From NCBI GenBank assembly GCA_009777335.1, contig WRMC01000001.1, forward strand, positions 186,001 to 250,000: a stretch of DNA of 64,000 bases, in the 5' to 3' direction. The position numbers and the translations under genes are program-made. Numbering within the stretch: position 1 is the first letter of the stretch; every line of letters begins with the position of its first letter. The notes below the pieces were generated by a model that saw nothing but the letters and a program-made list of their open reading frames with translations, was not told the origin of the DNA and searched no databases. The stretch comes from Treponema sp. (GTDB taxonomy: Bacteria > Spirochaetota > Spirochaetia > Treponematales > Breznakiellaceae). Shown here piece after piece: positions 53,284-62,938 of this stretch.

Positions 53284-53935
53284 GGAAGAACTCATACAGC
53301 GCAGTCCCGTCCGGGTCTTTATGGACTCCATAGGGGGGGGCCTGAAACCGGGGGAGCTGGGGGTCATCTCTGCCCCCTCGGGGATAGGAAAAACCTCGGT
53401 CCTGGTTCAGATAGGCCTGGACAGGCTCCTCCAGGGGGGGAAGATCATTCATATTTCCTTCCATAAACATACCGATTATATCCTTACCTGGTACGAAGAC
53501 ATTTTTGACGAATTCATCCAAAGAAAAAATCTTGAAAACCAGGACGAAGTAAAGGGCGAAGTTCTTAAAAACCGTGTTATCATGAAGTTTACCCAGGGGG
53601 GTATCACCAACGAGCAGATCATCCGGAGCTTGCGGGCCCTCATAAAGGACGGCAATTTTAAAGCCGACGCCCTCATCATAGACGGCTACAACTTTGATTC
53701 CGGCCCGGTGAAGGAGATGAAGAGCTTCGCCGAAGAGATGGGGCTCTGCATCTGGTACTCCGCCACCACCGCCGAGGGGGATCTGTTTCTGGACGCCGAC
53801 AGCTTGTTTAAGGCGGTCATCACCATGGAGGCCCGGCCGGACCACGTCGCCCTGGGCCTGGCGGGGGCCAAGAAGGGGAATGAACACCTGGCCCTTAAAC
53901 TGGACCCCCGGACCTTATTACTCTTGGAAACCTAA
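53276..53935 (+). CDS. RecA/KaiC-like P-loop ATPase
   Basis: 219 residues from the ATG after AAAGGAGG, overlapping the fusA stop by eight bases; the frame is open further upstream but inside fusA. Walker [12 protein letters not shown] near residue 33 and Walker [11 protein letters not shown] near 131, with a strand-helix order like DnaB/KaiC domains. There is no helicase DNA-binding part. Followed by a response regulator and histidine kinase, so it may be part of a signalling route, but its partner is unknown. A run of eight G lies at codon 20. Confidence 0.8.
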   Translation: MVKEELIQRSPVRVFMDSIGGGLKPGELGVISAPSGIGKTSVLVQIGLDRLLQGGKIIHISFHKHTDYILTWYEDIFDEFIQRKNLENQDEVKGEVLKNRVIMKFTQGGITNEQIIRSLRALIKDGNFKADALIIDGYNFDSGPVKEMKSFAEEMGLCIWYSATTAEGDLFLDADSLFKAVITMEARPDHVALGLAGAKKGNEHLALKLDPRTLLLLET

Positions 53936-53947
53936 GGGAGAACTGCC

Positions 53948-54727
53948 ATGACCATGAGGGAAAGACTGCGGTCCATACCGGATTTAATGCTGGCCCAAAG
54001 ACTGGGCCTCATGAGCAATAGTCAGATGGACGACTATGGAAAGCTCCTATCCTCCTTTGTGGAACAGTACCCCTCCCAGGAAAGCGCCATTAAAACGGCC
54101 CTGGAGGGGCGGGACCTCAAAGCCCTCACCCGGCTTCTGAGCGCCCTCCGGGAGACCCTTATCGAGATCCACGCCGACGATCTGGCGGAGGAATGCTGGC
54201 GGCGCCTCAATAGTTTTGACGAGGACAGGCCCGACAAAATCGAAGCTTACGTTTCCTTTTTGCTTTCCACCCTTACGGCCCTCTCCATAGACATACAGGT
54301 GGCCTTTTATAAGGAAGATGATGAAGAGTATGTGGGCTTAGGCCCGGGGGACCAAAAAAAGGAGGGGGAGGATCTAAAGAGCATCCTGGCGGTGGACGAC
54401 GACCCCTACAGCCTGGACACCTTTAAGGCCGCCCTCAAGGACCTCAAGTGCAAGATCATCGGGGCCACCTCGGGGCTCAGCGCCCTGGGGGTCCTTAATA
54501 CCCTCAAGCCGGACCTCTTTGTGCTGGATATCGAAATGCCCGGCATGGACGGCCTGGAACTGGCGGGGGAAATTCGCAAGCGGGGACACGGGGGGCCCAT
54601 CATTTTTATCACTGGAAAATCTACCCGGGACTATGTGCAGAAGTGCATGGAGGCCGGGGCCTCGGACTTTATCGTAAAGCCCATTAATCCCTCCCATGCC
54701 CTGGGCCGGATTCAAAAATTCCTCTAG
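53948..54727 (+). CDS. response regulator with N-terminal helical domain and C-terminal receiver
   Basis: 259 residues. Residues 1-120 are helical, without a known domain. The receiver domain fills about 143-259: acidic pair in LAVDDDPYS near 149, phospho-acceptor in [15 protein letters not shown] near 194, Thr in FITGKST and Lys in VKPINPS. No output domain follows; regulation is therefore by protein contact, perhaps through the N-terminal part. GGGAGA ribosome site. The histidine kinase gene follows immediately and is the likely partner. Confidence 0.9.
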   Translation: MTMRERLRSIPDLMLAQRLGLMSNSQMDDYGKLLSSFVEQYPSQESAIKTALEGRDLKALTRLLSALRETLIEIHADDLAEECWRRLNSFDEDRPDKIEAYVSFLLSTLTALSIDIQVAFYKEDDEEYVGLGPGDQKKEGEDLKSILAVDDDPYSLDTFKAALKDLKCKIIGATSGLSALGVLNTLKPDLFVLDIEMPGMDGLELAGEIRKRGHGGPIIFITGKSTRDYVQKCMEAGASDFIVKPINPSHALGRIQKFL

Positions 54728-54731
54728 GGCA

Positions 54732-57497
54732 GTGAAACTCCTCTCCCGCCTCAAGGGCGAATCGAGCCTCCTTCTCCAATACCTGGTGGTGGTCCTTATC
54801 GCCATCTTTATGGTCCTCACCAGCGCCTACTTTACCTCCCGGATCGTTAACCGGAACATCAGCTCCTACGGCGAAGAGGTCATCATGTTCTCCGCCGAAA
54901 CCCTGACGGCCTACCTAAAGGCCCACCAGGCCACCTTCGAAATCGTGGCCACCACCGTCGAGGACCTCTACTCCATGGACATGCCCCTGGAGATGATCAA
55001 CGGGGAACTGCAAAACATGACCCGCAGAATTTTACGGAACGACGAAAAGTATAACGGATTCCTCTATATATATGCGGTCATCGATGGGGAGTTTCTTCAT
55101 TCCTTTGATACCGAGATCCCCTGGGAGTACGAGGTCCACAGCCGGCCCTGGTATGTGGGGGCCTACCAGAACGATGGGGTGGTCTTTTTTACGGACCCCT
55201 ATGTTAGTCTGGTGAACAATGAGCTCATCCTTTCGATATCCCGGGTCCTCTACTGCAATGACGGCGTGCCCTTTGGGGTCCTGGCCTTTGATATCCTTTT
55301 TACCCTGATCCACGATTATGTCAGTGACATTCATCTATTAAATGTAGGCTACGGGGCCCTTTTGGATTCGGAGCTGCGGATCATCGTGCACCTGGACGAT
55401 TCGATCTTTGGGATCAGGCTGGACGAACTCCGCAACGAGAGGGGGGGCTTTGACGATCTGGCCAGCCGCCTCCATGACGGCTATGAGTTTGACGCCTATA
55501 GGACCATTTCTTTCACCGGCATAGACAGCATCTTTTTCAGCAGAAACCTCTTTAACAACTGGCATATCTACATAGGGGTCCCGGTGGAAGAATTTTTCCG
55601 GGACGCCAACGCCATGCTCTATACCCTGGTTGGCACGGGCCTCATTTCTACCCTCCTCCTCTGCAGCATCCTCACCTTTATGTACCTGGCAAAGAGACGG
55701 TCCGACGAGGCCTCCAAGTTAAAGTCCTCGTTCCTGGCAAACATGAGCCACGAAATCCGGACCCCCATGAACTCCATCCTGGGCATGTCGGACCTCCTGT
55801 TAAACTCCAAGCTCCCCGAGCGGGAGATGGATTATGTCAACGACATCCACTCTTCGGCCCACGCATTGCTCACGATTATTAACGACATCCTGGACATGTC
55901 CAAGGTGGAGGCAGGAAAGATCGAGCTAAGCCCGGTGCATTACGATTTTCACGCCCTGGTTGATAACGTGATCTCCATGTTCATGTTGGCCGCCAAACGC
56001 AAGGACCTGGCCTTTAGCTATTCCTACACCGGGGAGATCCCCGATGCCCTCTACGGGGACGATATAAAGCTGCGGCAGATTTTGATCAACATCTGCGGCA
56101 ATGCGGTAAAATTTACCGAGCAGGGCTTTATCGAGTTTAACGTGACGATAGTACCGGAGGAAGAAAAAATAGTTTTTTCGATAAAGGATTCGGGGCTGGG
56201 CATAAAAGAAGAGGATCTGCCGAAGCTGTTCCAGGCCTTTGCCCAGTCGGGGGCCCAGAAGAACCGCTACATCGCCGGCACGGGCCTGGGGCTGGCCATA
56301 AGCCAGAGCTTCGCCGAAATGATGGGGGGCAGCATCACCGTCGAAAGCGTCTACGGCAGGGGGAGCACCTTTACCCTTACGATTCCCCTGGTGGAAGGAA
56401 ACCCCGCCGAGACCAAACGAAACGCCGCCTACAACCAGGACCACACCATCGTCGTGACCGGGGCGAAGGTTCTAGTGGTGGACGATAACGATTTTAACCT
56501 CCGGGTGGCCGCAGGTCTTTTGGGTCTCTTTGGCATAGAGCCCGAGACCGCCTCTTCCGGGAAGGCCGCCCTGGAACTGGTTTCGCATAACGATTACGAT
56601 CTGGTTTTTATGGACCACATGATGCCCGAGATGGACGGCATAGAATGTACCGCCGAGATACGAAAGCTCAAAAACCGGGGGAGCCTTCCCATCGTGGCCC
56701 TGACGGCTAACGCGGTGCAGGGTACCCGGGAACTTTTTTTATCCAGCGGCTTTAACGGCTTTTTATCCAAGCCCATAGAGATCCCCGATCTGATGGAGAT
56801 CCTCCTGGACTGGATTCCGAAAGAAAAAATCAGCGGTACCGAAGAAGGGGCCCCCGGTCAAACCGGACAAAGGGAAGAAAATCTGGATGAATTTTTCCAG
56901 CATCTGGGGGCGGTGGCAGAAATAAACACCGGCATCGCCCTGGAGCGGCTGAGCGGCAGAAGGGCCATGTACTACGAGTATCTGGATCTTTTCTTTCATA
57001 AGCTGGAGGGCAGCACCCATGAGCTGGAAACTCTTCTGTCCGGCAATGACCGGGAAGGCTTTTCCATCCGGGTCCACGCCCTTAAGTCCTCCCTGGCCAG
57101 CATAGGGGCCATGGCTTTATCGGCCCAGGCTCAGGAACTGGAAAATAAATCGAAGGAAGGGGATTGGCCCTATTGTGAAGCCCAGGGCCCTGGATTCATC
57201 AAGCAGCTGTCTGCACTGCATCAGAGCCTTGCCGGTCTTTTTAGCCCCCTGGTGCCGGAGAAAAGCAAAGGCCCGGGGACCGGGGCGGATCTGCAGGCAG
57301 GCCTGGCGAAGGCCCTCAAGGCCCTGGAAGCCTACGACCAGGATGGGGCTATGGAGCTTCTTAAAGGTCTGGGGGCCCTCGATTTTGGCGAGGGCCCCGG
57401 GGCCGCCATAGGGGAGGCCCTGAACCACCTGGGGCGCTACGACTACGACAAGGCCAGGGAAGTCCTCATCTCTCTTCAGGGGAAGGCCCAGGTCTAA
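54732..57497 (+). CDS. hybrid sensor histidine kinase (dCache-HisKA-HATPase-receiver-HPt)
   Basis: 921 residues from GTG just after the response-regulator stop; an ATG 12 codons earlier overlaps that gene. Helix at 14-36, a dCache-like extracytoplasmic sensor to about 285, second helix at about 296-316. HisKA with [15 protein letters not shown] (His about 340). HATPase with N-box [24 protein letters not shown] and GTGLGLAIS. Receiver LVVDDNDFN with Asp about 626 in [13 protein letters not shown]. HPt with [13 protein letters not shown] (His about 780), then a Gly/Ala-rich tail. A full phosphorelay in one protein, which probably ends at the adjacent stand-alone receiver. Signal unknown. Confidence 0.93.
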   Translation: MKLLSRLKGESSLLLQYLVVVLIAIFMVLTSAYFTSRIVNRNISSYGEEVIMFSAETLTAYLKAHQATFEIVATTVEDLYSMDMPLEMINGELQNMTRRILRNDEKYNGFLYIYAVIDGEFLHSFDTEIPWEYEVHSRPWYVGAYQNDGVVFFTDPYVSLVNNELILSISRVLYCNDGVPFGVLAFDILFTLIHDYVSDIHLLNVGYGALLDSELRIIVHLDDSIFGIRLDELRNERGGFDDLASRLHDGYEFDAYRTISFTGIDSIFFSRNLFNNWHIYIGVPVEEFFRDANAMLYTLVGTGLISTLLLCSILTFMYLAKRRSDEASKLKSSFLANMSHEIRTPMNSILGMSDLLLNSKLPEREMDYVNDIHSSAHALLTIINDILDMSKVEAGKIELSPVHYDFHALVDNVISMFMLAAKRKDLAFSYSYTGEIPDALYGDDIKLRQILINICGNAVKFTEQGFIEFNVTIVPEEEKIVFSIKDSGLGIKEEDLPKLFQAFAQSGAQKNRYIAGTGLGLAISQSFAEMMGGSITVESVYGRGSTFTLTIPLVEGNPAETKRNAAYNQDHTIVVTGAKVLVVDDNDFNLRVAAGLLGLFGIEPETASSGKAALELVSHNDYDLVFMDHMMPEMDGIECTAEIRKLKNRGSLPIVALTANAVQGTRELFLSSGFNGFLSKPIEIPDLMEILLDWIPKEKISGTEEGAPGQTGQREENLDEFFQHLGAVAEINTGIALERLSGRRAMYYEYLDLFFHKLEGSTHELETLLSGNDREGFSIRVHALKSSLASIGAMALSAQAQELENKSKEGDWPYCEAQGPGFIKQLSALHQSLAGLFSPLVPEKSKGPGTGADLQAGLAKALKALEAYDQDGAMELLKGLGALDFGEGPGAAIGEALNHLGRYDYDKAREVLISLQGKAQV

Positions 57498-58309
57498 TCG
57501 AAAATTGGCCCCCCCTTAATCGAATCCTGACACCTCAGGCAGTTATCTGCACAGCGGGTAATGTCGGGCCTCACTTTGATGGCCCCCGCCGCCGCATCCA
57601 GGGCCTCTTTGGCGGGGAGGATCTTCCAGAGACTCTCCCCTACCCTTGCTTCCCTTAGGACAGGGTCGAGGGCAGAGGCAAAATTCATAAAGCCATTGGA
57701 ACAGCTTCCCACATCGCAGATGATGGTCTTCCCTTGGCTATCCAGGGCCCAGGCCTTAAAGAGCCGCCTCCCCGCCAGATGCTCCGCCAGGTGGATGAGG
57801 GTAAGGCTGGTGTAATCGACCCCCATCAAGATCACAAAGCCCCCTTCCTGGGCCAGCTGCTCCAGGGGGTAGTAGACCCGGTCCGGCCCCTGGCCCTGGA
57901 TGAGATCCTGGGACCGGGGCCCCAGGGCGGCAAAGGAGTTAAGGGGGTGGTCCCCCCGGACCCGGGCGGGGTGTTCCAGCACCGCTACCGGAAGGGCCCC
58001 CATGCTCTTGGCGCTTATGATGTTGTCTTCGGGCCTATAATAGGTCTTGTCGCTGCTGGAAGGGTCAGGGCTCTGGGAATAATCCCTGCCGTTCTGCCGG
58101 GGCCTCTGGTCCGGCGGCGGGGAGACATTCAGCATATAGGTGAAGGCGGGAACCACCAGGGTGCAGTCCCTTTCTAAACACGCATCGATGATGGCCCCTG
58201 GCCCCCCCTCAAGGCCCCCAAAGGATTTTATTGAAGAATGGATGCACACCGGTTTGCCCGCCAAACCCTGCTCCTCCAATGCTTGTATTATTTCGGTCTT
58301 TGTTGTCAT
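57494..58309 (-). CDS. AAC(3)-family N-acetyltransferase (YokD-like)
   Basis: 271 residues from the ATG after GAGGT. Features of the aminoglycoside 3-N-acetyltransferase fold: [20 protein letters not shown] at the start, [10 protein letters not shown] near 50, [18 protein letters not shown] near 95, [15 protein letters not shown] near 120, and [19 protein letters not shown] near 175 with the catalytic His region. Acetyl-CoA-dependent. Chromosomal members often act on unknown amines rather than drugs; two CxxC-like pairs (CADNCLRC) at the C-terminus are an unusual addition. Convergent with the kinase gene, with a four-base overlap. Confidence 0.88.
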   Translation of the reverse strand: MTTKTEIIQALEEQGLAGKPVCIHSSIKSFGGLEGGPGAIIDACLERDCTLVVPAFTYMLNVSPPPDQRPRQNGRDYSQSPDPSSSDKTYYRPEDNIISAKSMGALPVAVLEHPARVRGDHPLNSFAALGPRSQDLIQGQGPDRVYYPLEQLAQEGGFVILMGVDYTSLTLIHLAEHLAGRRLFKAWALDSQGKTIICDVGSCSNGFMNFASALDPVLREARVGESLWKILPAKEALDAAAGAIKVRPDITRCADNCLRCQDSIKGGPIFD

Positions 58310-58310
58310 G

Positions 58311-58339
58311 TTCACCTCGAATAGCTAATGCGCTATAAT
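58311..58339 (+). promoter_or_regulatory. promoter giving a possible leaderless message
   Basis: TTCACC (58311-58316), 17-base spacer, perfect TATAAT (58334-58339). Transcription would begin at about 58346, the ATG of the next gene, which has no ribosome site. Confidence 0.5.
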
Positions 58340-58345
58340 ACCATC

Positions 58346-59506
58346 ATGACAGATGAGCTAACCAGTATCCCCTTTGAAGACATCATTAAAATTAGCTTTA
58401 GCCTCTCTTCGTCGGAGGTAACGAAGGCGGTGGTAAAACCCATCTTGTTAAAAAACGAGAAGGTATACCAATGCGAAACCTTTACGGGGAAGAAGGCCTT
58501 TCACCAAAATATTCCCCTGGAAAATTTTCCTTCTTTTATGAAAAGCTTCCAGGAAACCCACCGGTTTAAAAATATCCATGTGAATCTGCAGGATGAAGTC
58601 ATAGCCTACCGGATCTCCAAGAAGGGAGAGGTCCATAGGACCAAAACGAGCAGGAAGGTAACGGAAACCCAACACCTGGTTCAAAACCTAAGCCACGACA
58701 GGGAGAAGCAATATATCATTACTGAGGGAATGACCATACCAGCCCTGGTCGACCTGGGGGTTTTTACGGCGGATCACCGGGTGGTAAAAGCCAAGTACCA
58801 CAAGTATAGGCAGATAAACAACTTCTTAAAGAACATCGAAGAAACCCTGCGTGATGAAAACCCCGAGGGCCTGCACATCGTTGAATACGGTTCGGGAAAA
58901 TCCTACCTTACCTTTTTTCTCCATTACTATTTTACAGAAATAAAAAAGATCCCCCGCTTTAGTATAACCGGCTACGACCTGAACGGCGAAACCATAGCCC
59001 TCTGCCAGGGCCTGGCAGAAAAATACCGCCTGCAAAACTGCAGCTTTATTGCCGGGGACGCCGCCCAGATGAGCGCCGCCGGAGCCGACATGATGATCAC
59101 CCTCCACGCCTGCGACACCGCCACGGACCATGCCCTCTTTAATGCCATACAGGCAAGGGTAAAGTATATCTTCAGCGTCCCCTGCTGCCAGCAGGAGATC
59201 AACGGCCGTATTGGAGCGGCCGGCGAGTTTGCCATCCTGCTCAGACAGGGCCTCTATAAGGAACGCTTCTCGGCTCTCTTAACCGACACCATCCGCTGTG
59301 AGATTTTACGGGGAGCGGGCTACCAGGTCGATGTGGTGGAATTCGTGGGGGAAGAAAACACCCCCAAGAACGCCATGATCCGGGCCCGCTACACGGGGCA
59401 CAAGGCAGATACTTCCGAGGAGGTAAAGGCCCTCCTGGGGCGCTTTGGGGTAAGCCAGTGCCTGGTAGATCTAATGGAAAGAACCTCTCACGGAGGCAGG
59501 GCCTAA
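58346..59506 (+). CDS. SAM-dependent methyltransferase (Methyltransf_32 type)
   Basis: 386 residues. The N-terminal 140 residues are unassigned. The SAM site reads HIVEYGSGKSYLTFFLHYY near residue 185, followed by ITGYDLNGETIALCQ, FIAGDAAQMS, ITLHACDTATDHAL and FSVPCCQQEI, a set typical of METTL25-like Methyltransf_32 proteins. Cytoplasmic; substrate unknown. An ATG six codons earlier is possible, but the promoter placement favours this one. Divergent from the acetyltransferase gene. Confidence 0.85.
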   Translation: MTDELTSIPFEDIIKISFSLSSSEVTKAVVKPILLKNEKVYQCETFTGKKAFHQNIPLENFPSFMKSFQETHRFKNIHVNLQDEVIAYRISKKGEVHRTKTSRKVTETQHLVQNLSHDREKQYIITEGMTIPALVDLGVFTADHRVVKAKYHKYRQINNFLKNIEETLRDENPEGLHIVEYGSGKSYLTFFLHYYFTEIKKIPRFSITGYDLNGETIALCQGLAEKYRLQNCSFIAGDAAQMSAAGADMMITLHACDTATDHALFNAIQARVKYIFSVPCCQQEINGRIGAAGEFAILLRQGLYKERFSALLTDTIRCEILRGAGYQVDVVEFVGEENTPKNAMIRARYTGHKADTSEEVKALLGRFGVSQCLVDLMERTSHGGRA

Positions 59507-59507
59507 G

Positions 59508-61547
59508 CTAGCGCACAGGAACAAAGGCCCAGGTGGGATCGTTTCTGGCCCAGGTGTTGTAGTTAGAGTGTTCTTTAATAAAATCATAAACACCCCGGCC
59601 TCCATGTAAATGGGATACCACTGCGCTGGCTCCTAAGGCAATTGCGGCATAGGAATACGAATACCTCTGGTTGTCAAAATAGATTTTTGGATCAGCATTA
59701 TTGTTATACTCGGCAACATCAGCAGCAAACCGAGCCCAGTCGCCATCGGTATAATGAATGTTTGATTTATCAGATAATGGCATGCGATACGCAACACCCG
59801 CATAGGGCGGAAGCTCGATGAATCTATTTATGGTAAACTTGCCTATGCTGTCACGCAGAACGGCGGCATTAGGCATATCAGCATGTTGGCGGGCTATATG
59901 AGCTGCGGAGAGAACCATAAAATCATGCTGCCAGGGTGAAATTAACGAGGAATTAGGCCAACTGGGGGAAGTATGGGGCGTACCTCTCCAAAGCACCGCG
60001 TTTAGCCCATGACCATTTGCTCCGCTGTTCCTCCATACAAACCATGACAAATTATTGATCAGCTTTGATCTAAAATAATTTTTCTCTAAATCTGAATCAA
60101 GGGCCATGGCCGCCGCATCGGAAAGGGTCCTTAAGCCCCAGGCCACACCCCGTAACTGCCCTGCGATTAATCCATAACTGGAGTCTGCACCGGGGATATC
60201 ACCCCGGGTATTGCGGTGGTATAGATCAAAAGCCAAATTATAGCCGCCCCAGTAATAGAGCTCGTCGAGAAACCAGCGATCCCCCGTGATCATGTAGGGG
60301 ATATAAACCAGGGACGGCTGATGTGCCTGATCTGCATGCCAAGGCGTGTCTGTATCACCTAATGGAGCCGGTCCATTGTAATTTATCAAGTTAAAGGAAA
60401 CCCTGTCATCTATGGAAACGGTACGTCCATAAAAACTTCTCCCATATTCATCTTCCCGGTAATGAATGGGAATTGATCCGGACATTTCGCCATTACCCAG
60501 CATTACTTCCCGCATCCGGTTGTCCATGGATAAAAGGTACAAGGCGGTCCACCCAGGGAGCATACCTATATCCGACCGTCCGCCGCCCCCCGGCATATAC
60601 ATAAAGATATCTCCGTTCCCCATTATGTCCCTGTTGGAACTGAGCCAGTTTGTATAGCTTGTAGCAATAATAGCTTCGTTTATTTGCAAGGAAGTATCAT
60701 AGGGCAGGATCATCCCCGTGGAGATCATGTAGGGGAGATCAAAACGAATCTCTACCTCCGGCGGTTCTTCTCCCAGCCAAAAAACTTTCCGCCACCGGGA
60801 TGAGTGGTTATGCTGAAAGCTGGGTTTACTGTAAACTTCGGCGGGGTTTGCATTCCCCTGTTTAATAGATACCCCATAGTGTACATTTCCCCGGGAGCTA
60901 ATATTAATATTTTCTATGGTGTGGGAAATTCTGATATAGGGGGTGTCACTTCCACCGGAAGTGGGGTAAAACCGCACTTCCCAGAGGGCGTTTAACTGGT
61001 TACTAAGGTCCTGGCGGACTAAAATTTCGGTACAGACATCCCCCTTAAGCCAATAGTTTAATTGGGGGGAATCTGCAATTGCCTTTCGCAGATCCGCCCT
61101 TAAGCCGGGGCCCTGCAGGTCTATGAGGGCCCCCACATCGGTGGCCAGGATGGCAGTTTTATCCAGACCCTGTCCATTGCTTTGCTCGGAACTTCTTACC
61201 AGGGAAAGGGAATGATCAGAATGAGCATGCAGCTGGGGCATCCGCAGCGAGATTACCCCATGCCTAACCGAGCCGTCGCCGTAGGTGGATTTTACATCAA
61301 ACTGGCTGGGCAAAGATTGGCCATTGTAGTAAACAGCGACGGAACTGCCCGAGGGGACATCTCCCCTTTTAAAAACATGGCCAAAACTAAGGGGATAGTT
61401 TTGGGTGCTGACCCCCGCCTTTTCCCTGATGAGGACCCTGGTAATTTCGCCGCCCCCGGAACCCCATGACCCCAAAAGATTCCCATCCACAGGGTTTACG
61501 CAAGCCGATAAAACAAGGACCGCAAGGAGGAGAATCCCGCCAGCCAG
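59508..61547 (-). CDS. lyase-like lipoprotein (RIFT barrel and alpha/alpha-toroid, PcRGLX/YetA-like)
   Basis: About 680 residues. The N-terminal third matches the RIFT-barrel opening of exo-rhamnogalacturonan-lyase-like proteins (FGHVFKRGDVPSGSSVAVYY; STYGDGSVRHGVISLRM). The middle is beta-rich, and the C-terminal half is helical (FLDELYYWGGYNLAFD; RGVAWGLRTLSDAAAMAL), as in a toroid. Upstream of the first ordinary start (GTG at 61490) the same frame encodes GGILLLAVLVLSACVNP, a clear lipobox signal. No ATG, GTG or TTG precedes it. CTG at 61547, six bases after TAAGG, is my best start; the ATA at 61559 is another. Surface polysaccharide degradation is inferred. Confidence 0.7.
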   Translation of the reverse strand: MAGGILLLAVLVLSACVNPVDGNLLGSWGSGGGEITRVLIREKAGVSTQNYPLSFGHVFKRGDVPSGSSVAVYYNGQSLPSQFDVKSTYGDGSVRHGVISLRMPQLHAHSDHSLSLVRSSEQSNGQGLDKTAILATDVGALIDLQGPGLRADLRKAIADSPQLNYWLKGDVCTEILVRQDLSNQLNALWEVRFYPTSGGSDTPYIRISHTIENINISSRGNVHYGVSIKQGNANPAEVYSKPSFQHNHSSRWRKVFWLGEEPPEVEIRFDLPYMISTGMILPYDTSLQINEAIIATSYTNWLSSNRDIMGNGDIFMYMPGGGGRSDIGMLPGWTALYLLSMDNRMREVMLGNGEMSGSIPIHYREDEYGRSFYGRTVSIDDRVSFNLINYNGPAPLGDTDTPWHADQAHQPSLVYIPYMITGDRWFLDELYYWGGYNLAFDLYHRNTRGDIPGADSSYGLIAGQLRGVAWGLRTLSDAAAMALDSDLEKNYFRSKLINNLSWFVWRNSGANGHGLNAVLWRGTPHTSPSWPNSSLISPWQHDFMVLSAAHIARQHADMPNAAVLRDSIGKFTINRFIELPPYAGVAYRMPLSDKSNIHYTDGDWARFAADVAEYNNNADPKIYFDNQRYSYSYAAIALGASAVVSHLHGGRGVYDFIKEHSNYNTWARNDPTWAFVPVR

Positions 61548-61555
61548 GTCAAACC

Positions 61556-62356
61556 TTATTTTAGGCGTTTCTTTATCTCCTCCACCGTGAAGCCCTGCTC
61601 CAAGAGTTTAATAACTTCATCTCTGCCCTTAGCTAAAGCTCTGGCTTCTGCCTTGGCTTCGGCCTCGGATATGGCCTTTTTATACGCCACAGTCTGTTGT
61701 ATAAACTCGGTCGATGTCATCTTGGTCACCTCCTCAAAAATCCTTCTATTCGCCCGGTAAAGGACATTGAAATAGTCTTCTGCCCGGGATACCTGTTCCT
61801 GCCTGTTTATTACTTCCGTTATCTGCCGTACCTCTTGGCGGTTCAGTTTGTCATAAAGACCATGAAGCCATAGGTAATCCTTCCGGGCCAGCCTCCGATT
61901 ATTCACTATCTGAATAGGAAGATCCGCCCCTGAAATAGTATATATCCCTGGGCTGGTTTCTGCAACTGTAAAGCCTTTTTCCTTTGCTAGGTACCCAAGC
62001 AGTTTCTGGGGGTACCGGCTTTCTATGAAGGTTAGGCTGAGGTCCTTGTAGGAGATCCTTTCCTGGGCCCTATAAAGGCAGGCATAGCCATAGACCTTGT
62101 AGTAGTCTTCCACCGAGACATAGTCCGTGGGGCTCTTATATTCAATGAGGTTTACCTCCTTAAAACCTAAAGCCAGAGAAGCGCTTATCTCCACCTCCTT
62201 TACTTTCTTGATGATTACGCAGTCTATCTTTAGGGGAGCCTTAGATAGCTGGAACTCGGGGAGAATTTCGAGGGCATCCGGGTAACCTCTGAAGGTCATC
62301 CTAAGGGCCTCGATGAAGGCAGGATGCCAGGCAATGTGTGTAGTTGCTTCGTTCAT
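61556..62356 (-). CDS. PD-(D/E)XK nuclease-like protein, copy A
   Basis: 266 residues from ATG; the frame is open for about 20 codons more and a GTG lies five codons upstream. The nuclease-like core is near the N-terminus: LPEFQLSKAPLKIDCVIIKK (candidate Asp) and VNLIEYKSPTDYVS (candidate E-x-K). The C-terminus is an Ala/Lys/Glu-rich coiled stretch (EAEAKAEARALAKGRDE) ending in a short helix-turn motif VEEIKKRLK. Such proteins are multi-copy in some host-associated treponemes and are often called putative transposases or recombination-promoting nucleases; function unproven. Its stop codon is part of the ribosome-site-like TAAGG of the next lipoprotein gene. Confidence 0.8.
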   Translation of the reverse strand: MNEATTHIAWHPAFIEALRMTFRGYPDALEILPEFQLSKAPLKIDCVIIKKVKEVEISASLALGFKEVNLIEYKSPTDYVSVEDYYKVYGYACLYRAQERISYKDLSLTFIESRYPQKLLGYLAKEKGFTVAETSPGIYTISGADLPIQIVNNRRLARKDYLWLHGLYDKLNRQEVRQITEVINRQEQVSRAEDYFNVLYRANRRIFEEVTKMTSTEFIQQTVAYKKAISEAEAKAEARALAKGRDEVIKLLEQGFTVEEIKKRLK

Positions 62357-62468
62357 ATCCCTATACGGCACGGGGATGTGAAATACTTCGAAATTTTGGG
62401 AAAAATAATGAATTTTTTTTCAACGGTTAAAAATGGTATCTATAATCAAGACAGACCAAGTCCCCTCT

Positions 62469-62552
62469 CGCTGGTCAGCAAACAATCTGCAATGACCAAT
62501 CACAACTAAGACCTACCGAGCATATCCAGCTGACGCTGGTCAGCAAACAATC
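62469..62552. repeat. 19-bp direct repeat beside structured element copy 2
   Basis: CGCTGGTCAGCAAACAATC occurs at 62469-62487 and again at 62534-62552. The second copy is the start of the structured element. The first may be a remnant of an earlier copy or of a duplication. Confidence 0.8.
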
Positions 62553-62761
62553 CCCGTCGGCTCGAACGGCCTGCATCCCATACTCTCTTTCTAGTATGTA
62601 TAGATTAACTCAGCAGCCGAAGTCGCCGCCGGAGATTTTTGCTGCACCAGCACAGCCCAATACGCGTGGTTCGATAGAAGATGATCATCGAGAACCACCT
62701 GCATGGTATAGCCAATGGAATCCCATCATTACCCATAGTAAGGTGGTAGAAGAAAGCCGCC
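62534..62761 (+). ncRNA. structured RNA element, copy 2 (relative of 49324-49490)
   Basis: Lies in the 580-base gap between the divergent nuclease-like genes, which holds no credible gene. Shared blocks with copy 1, in order: CGCTGG, CCCC, CGGCTC, ACGGCCTG, a variable hairpin (CATAC/GTATG here), CAGCCGAAGTCGCCGCCGG, ATTTTTGCT, then a hairpin with AGAAG in the loop. Here that hairpin is GTGGTTC/GAACCAC (62666-62672/62692-62698). A further stem GGTGGT/GCCGCC (62742-62747/62756-62761) has two G-U pairs that exist only on the plus strand. Stems are kept while their bases differ. Immediately upstream, GCTGAC/GTCAGC forms another hairpin. Confidence 0.55.
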
Positions 62762-62938
62762 TTAGCTAGATCCTGGGAAAGGTGCAGCCACCCAGCCCTG
62801 GGTGTCAGTCATCTTTGGTTGGCCTATTTGGAGATATTTTTCTTATTTAGTAATCTTCCTAAATTTTCACCTGGAACGTCCCAAGTACATTTTTCCCAAA
62901 AAATCGAAGTATTTTGCATCTCCGTGCCGTATAGGTAT

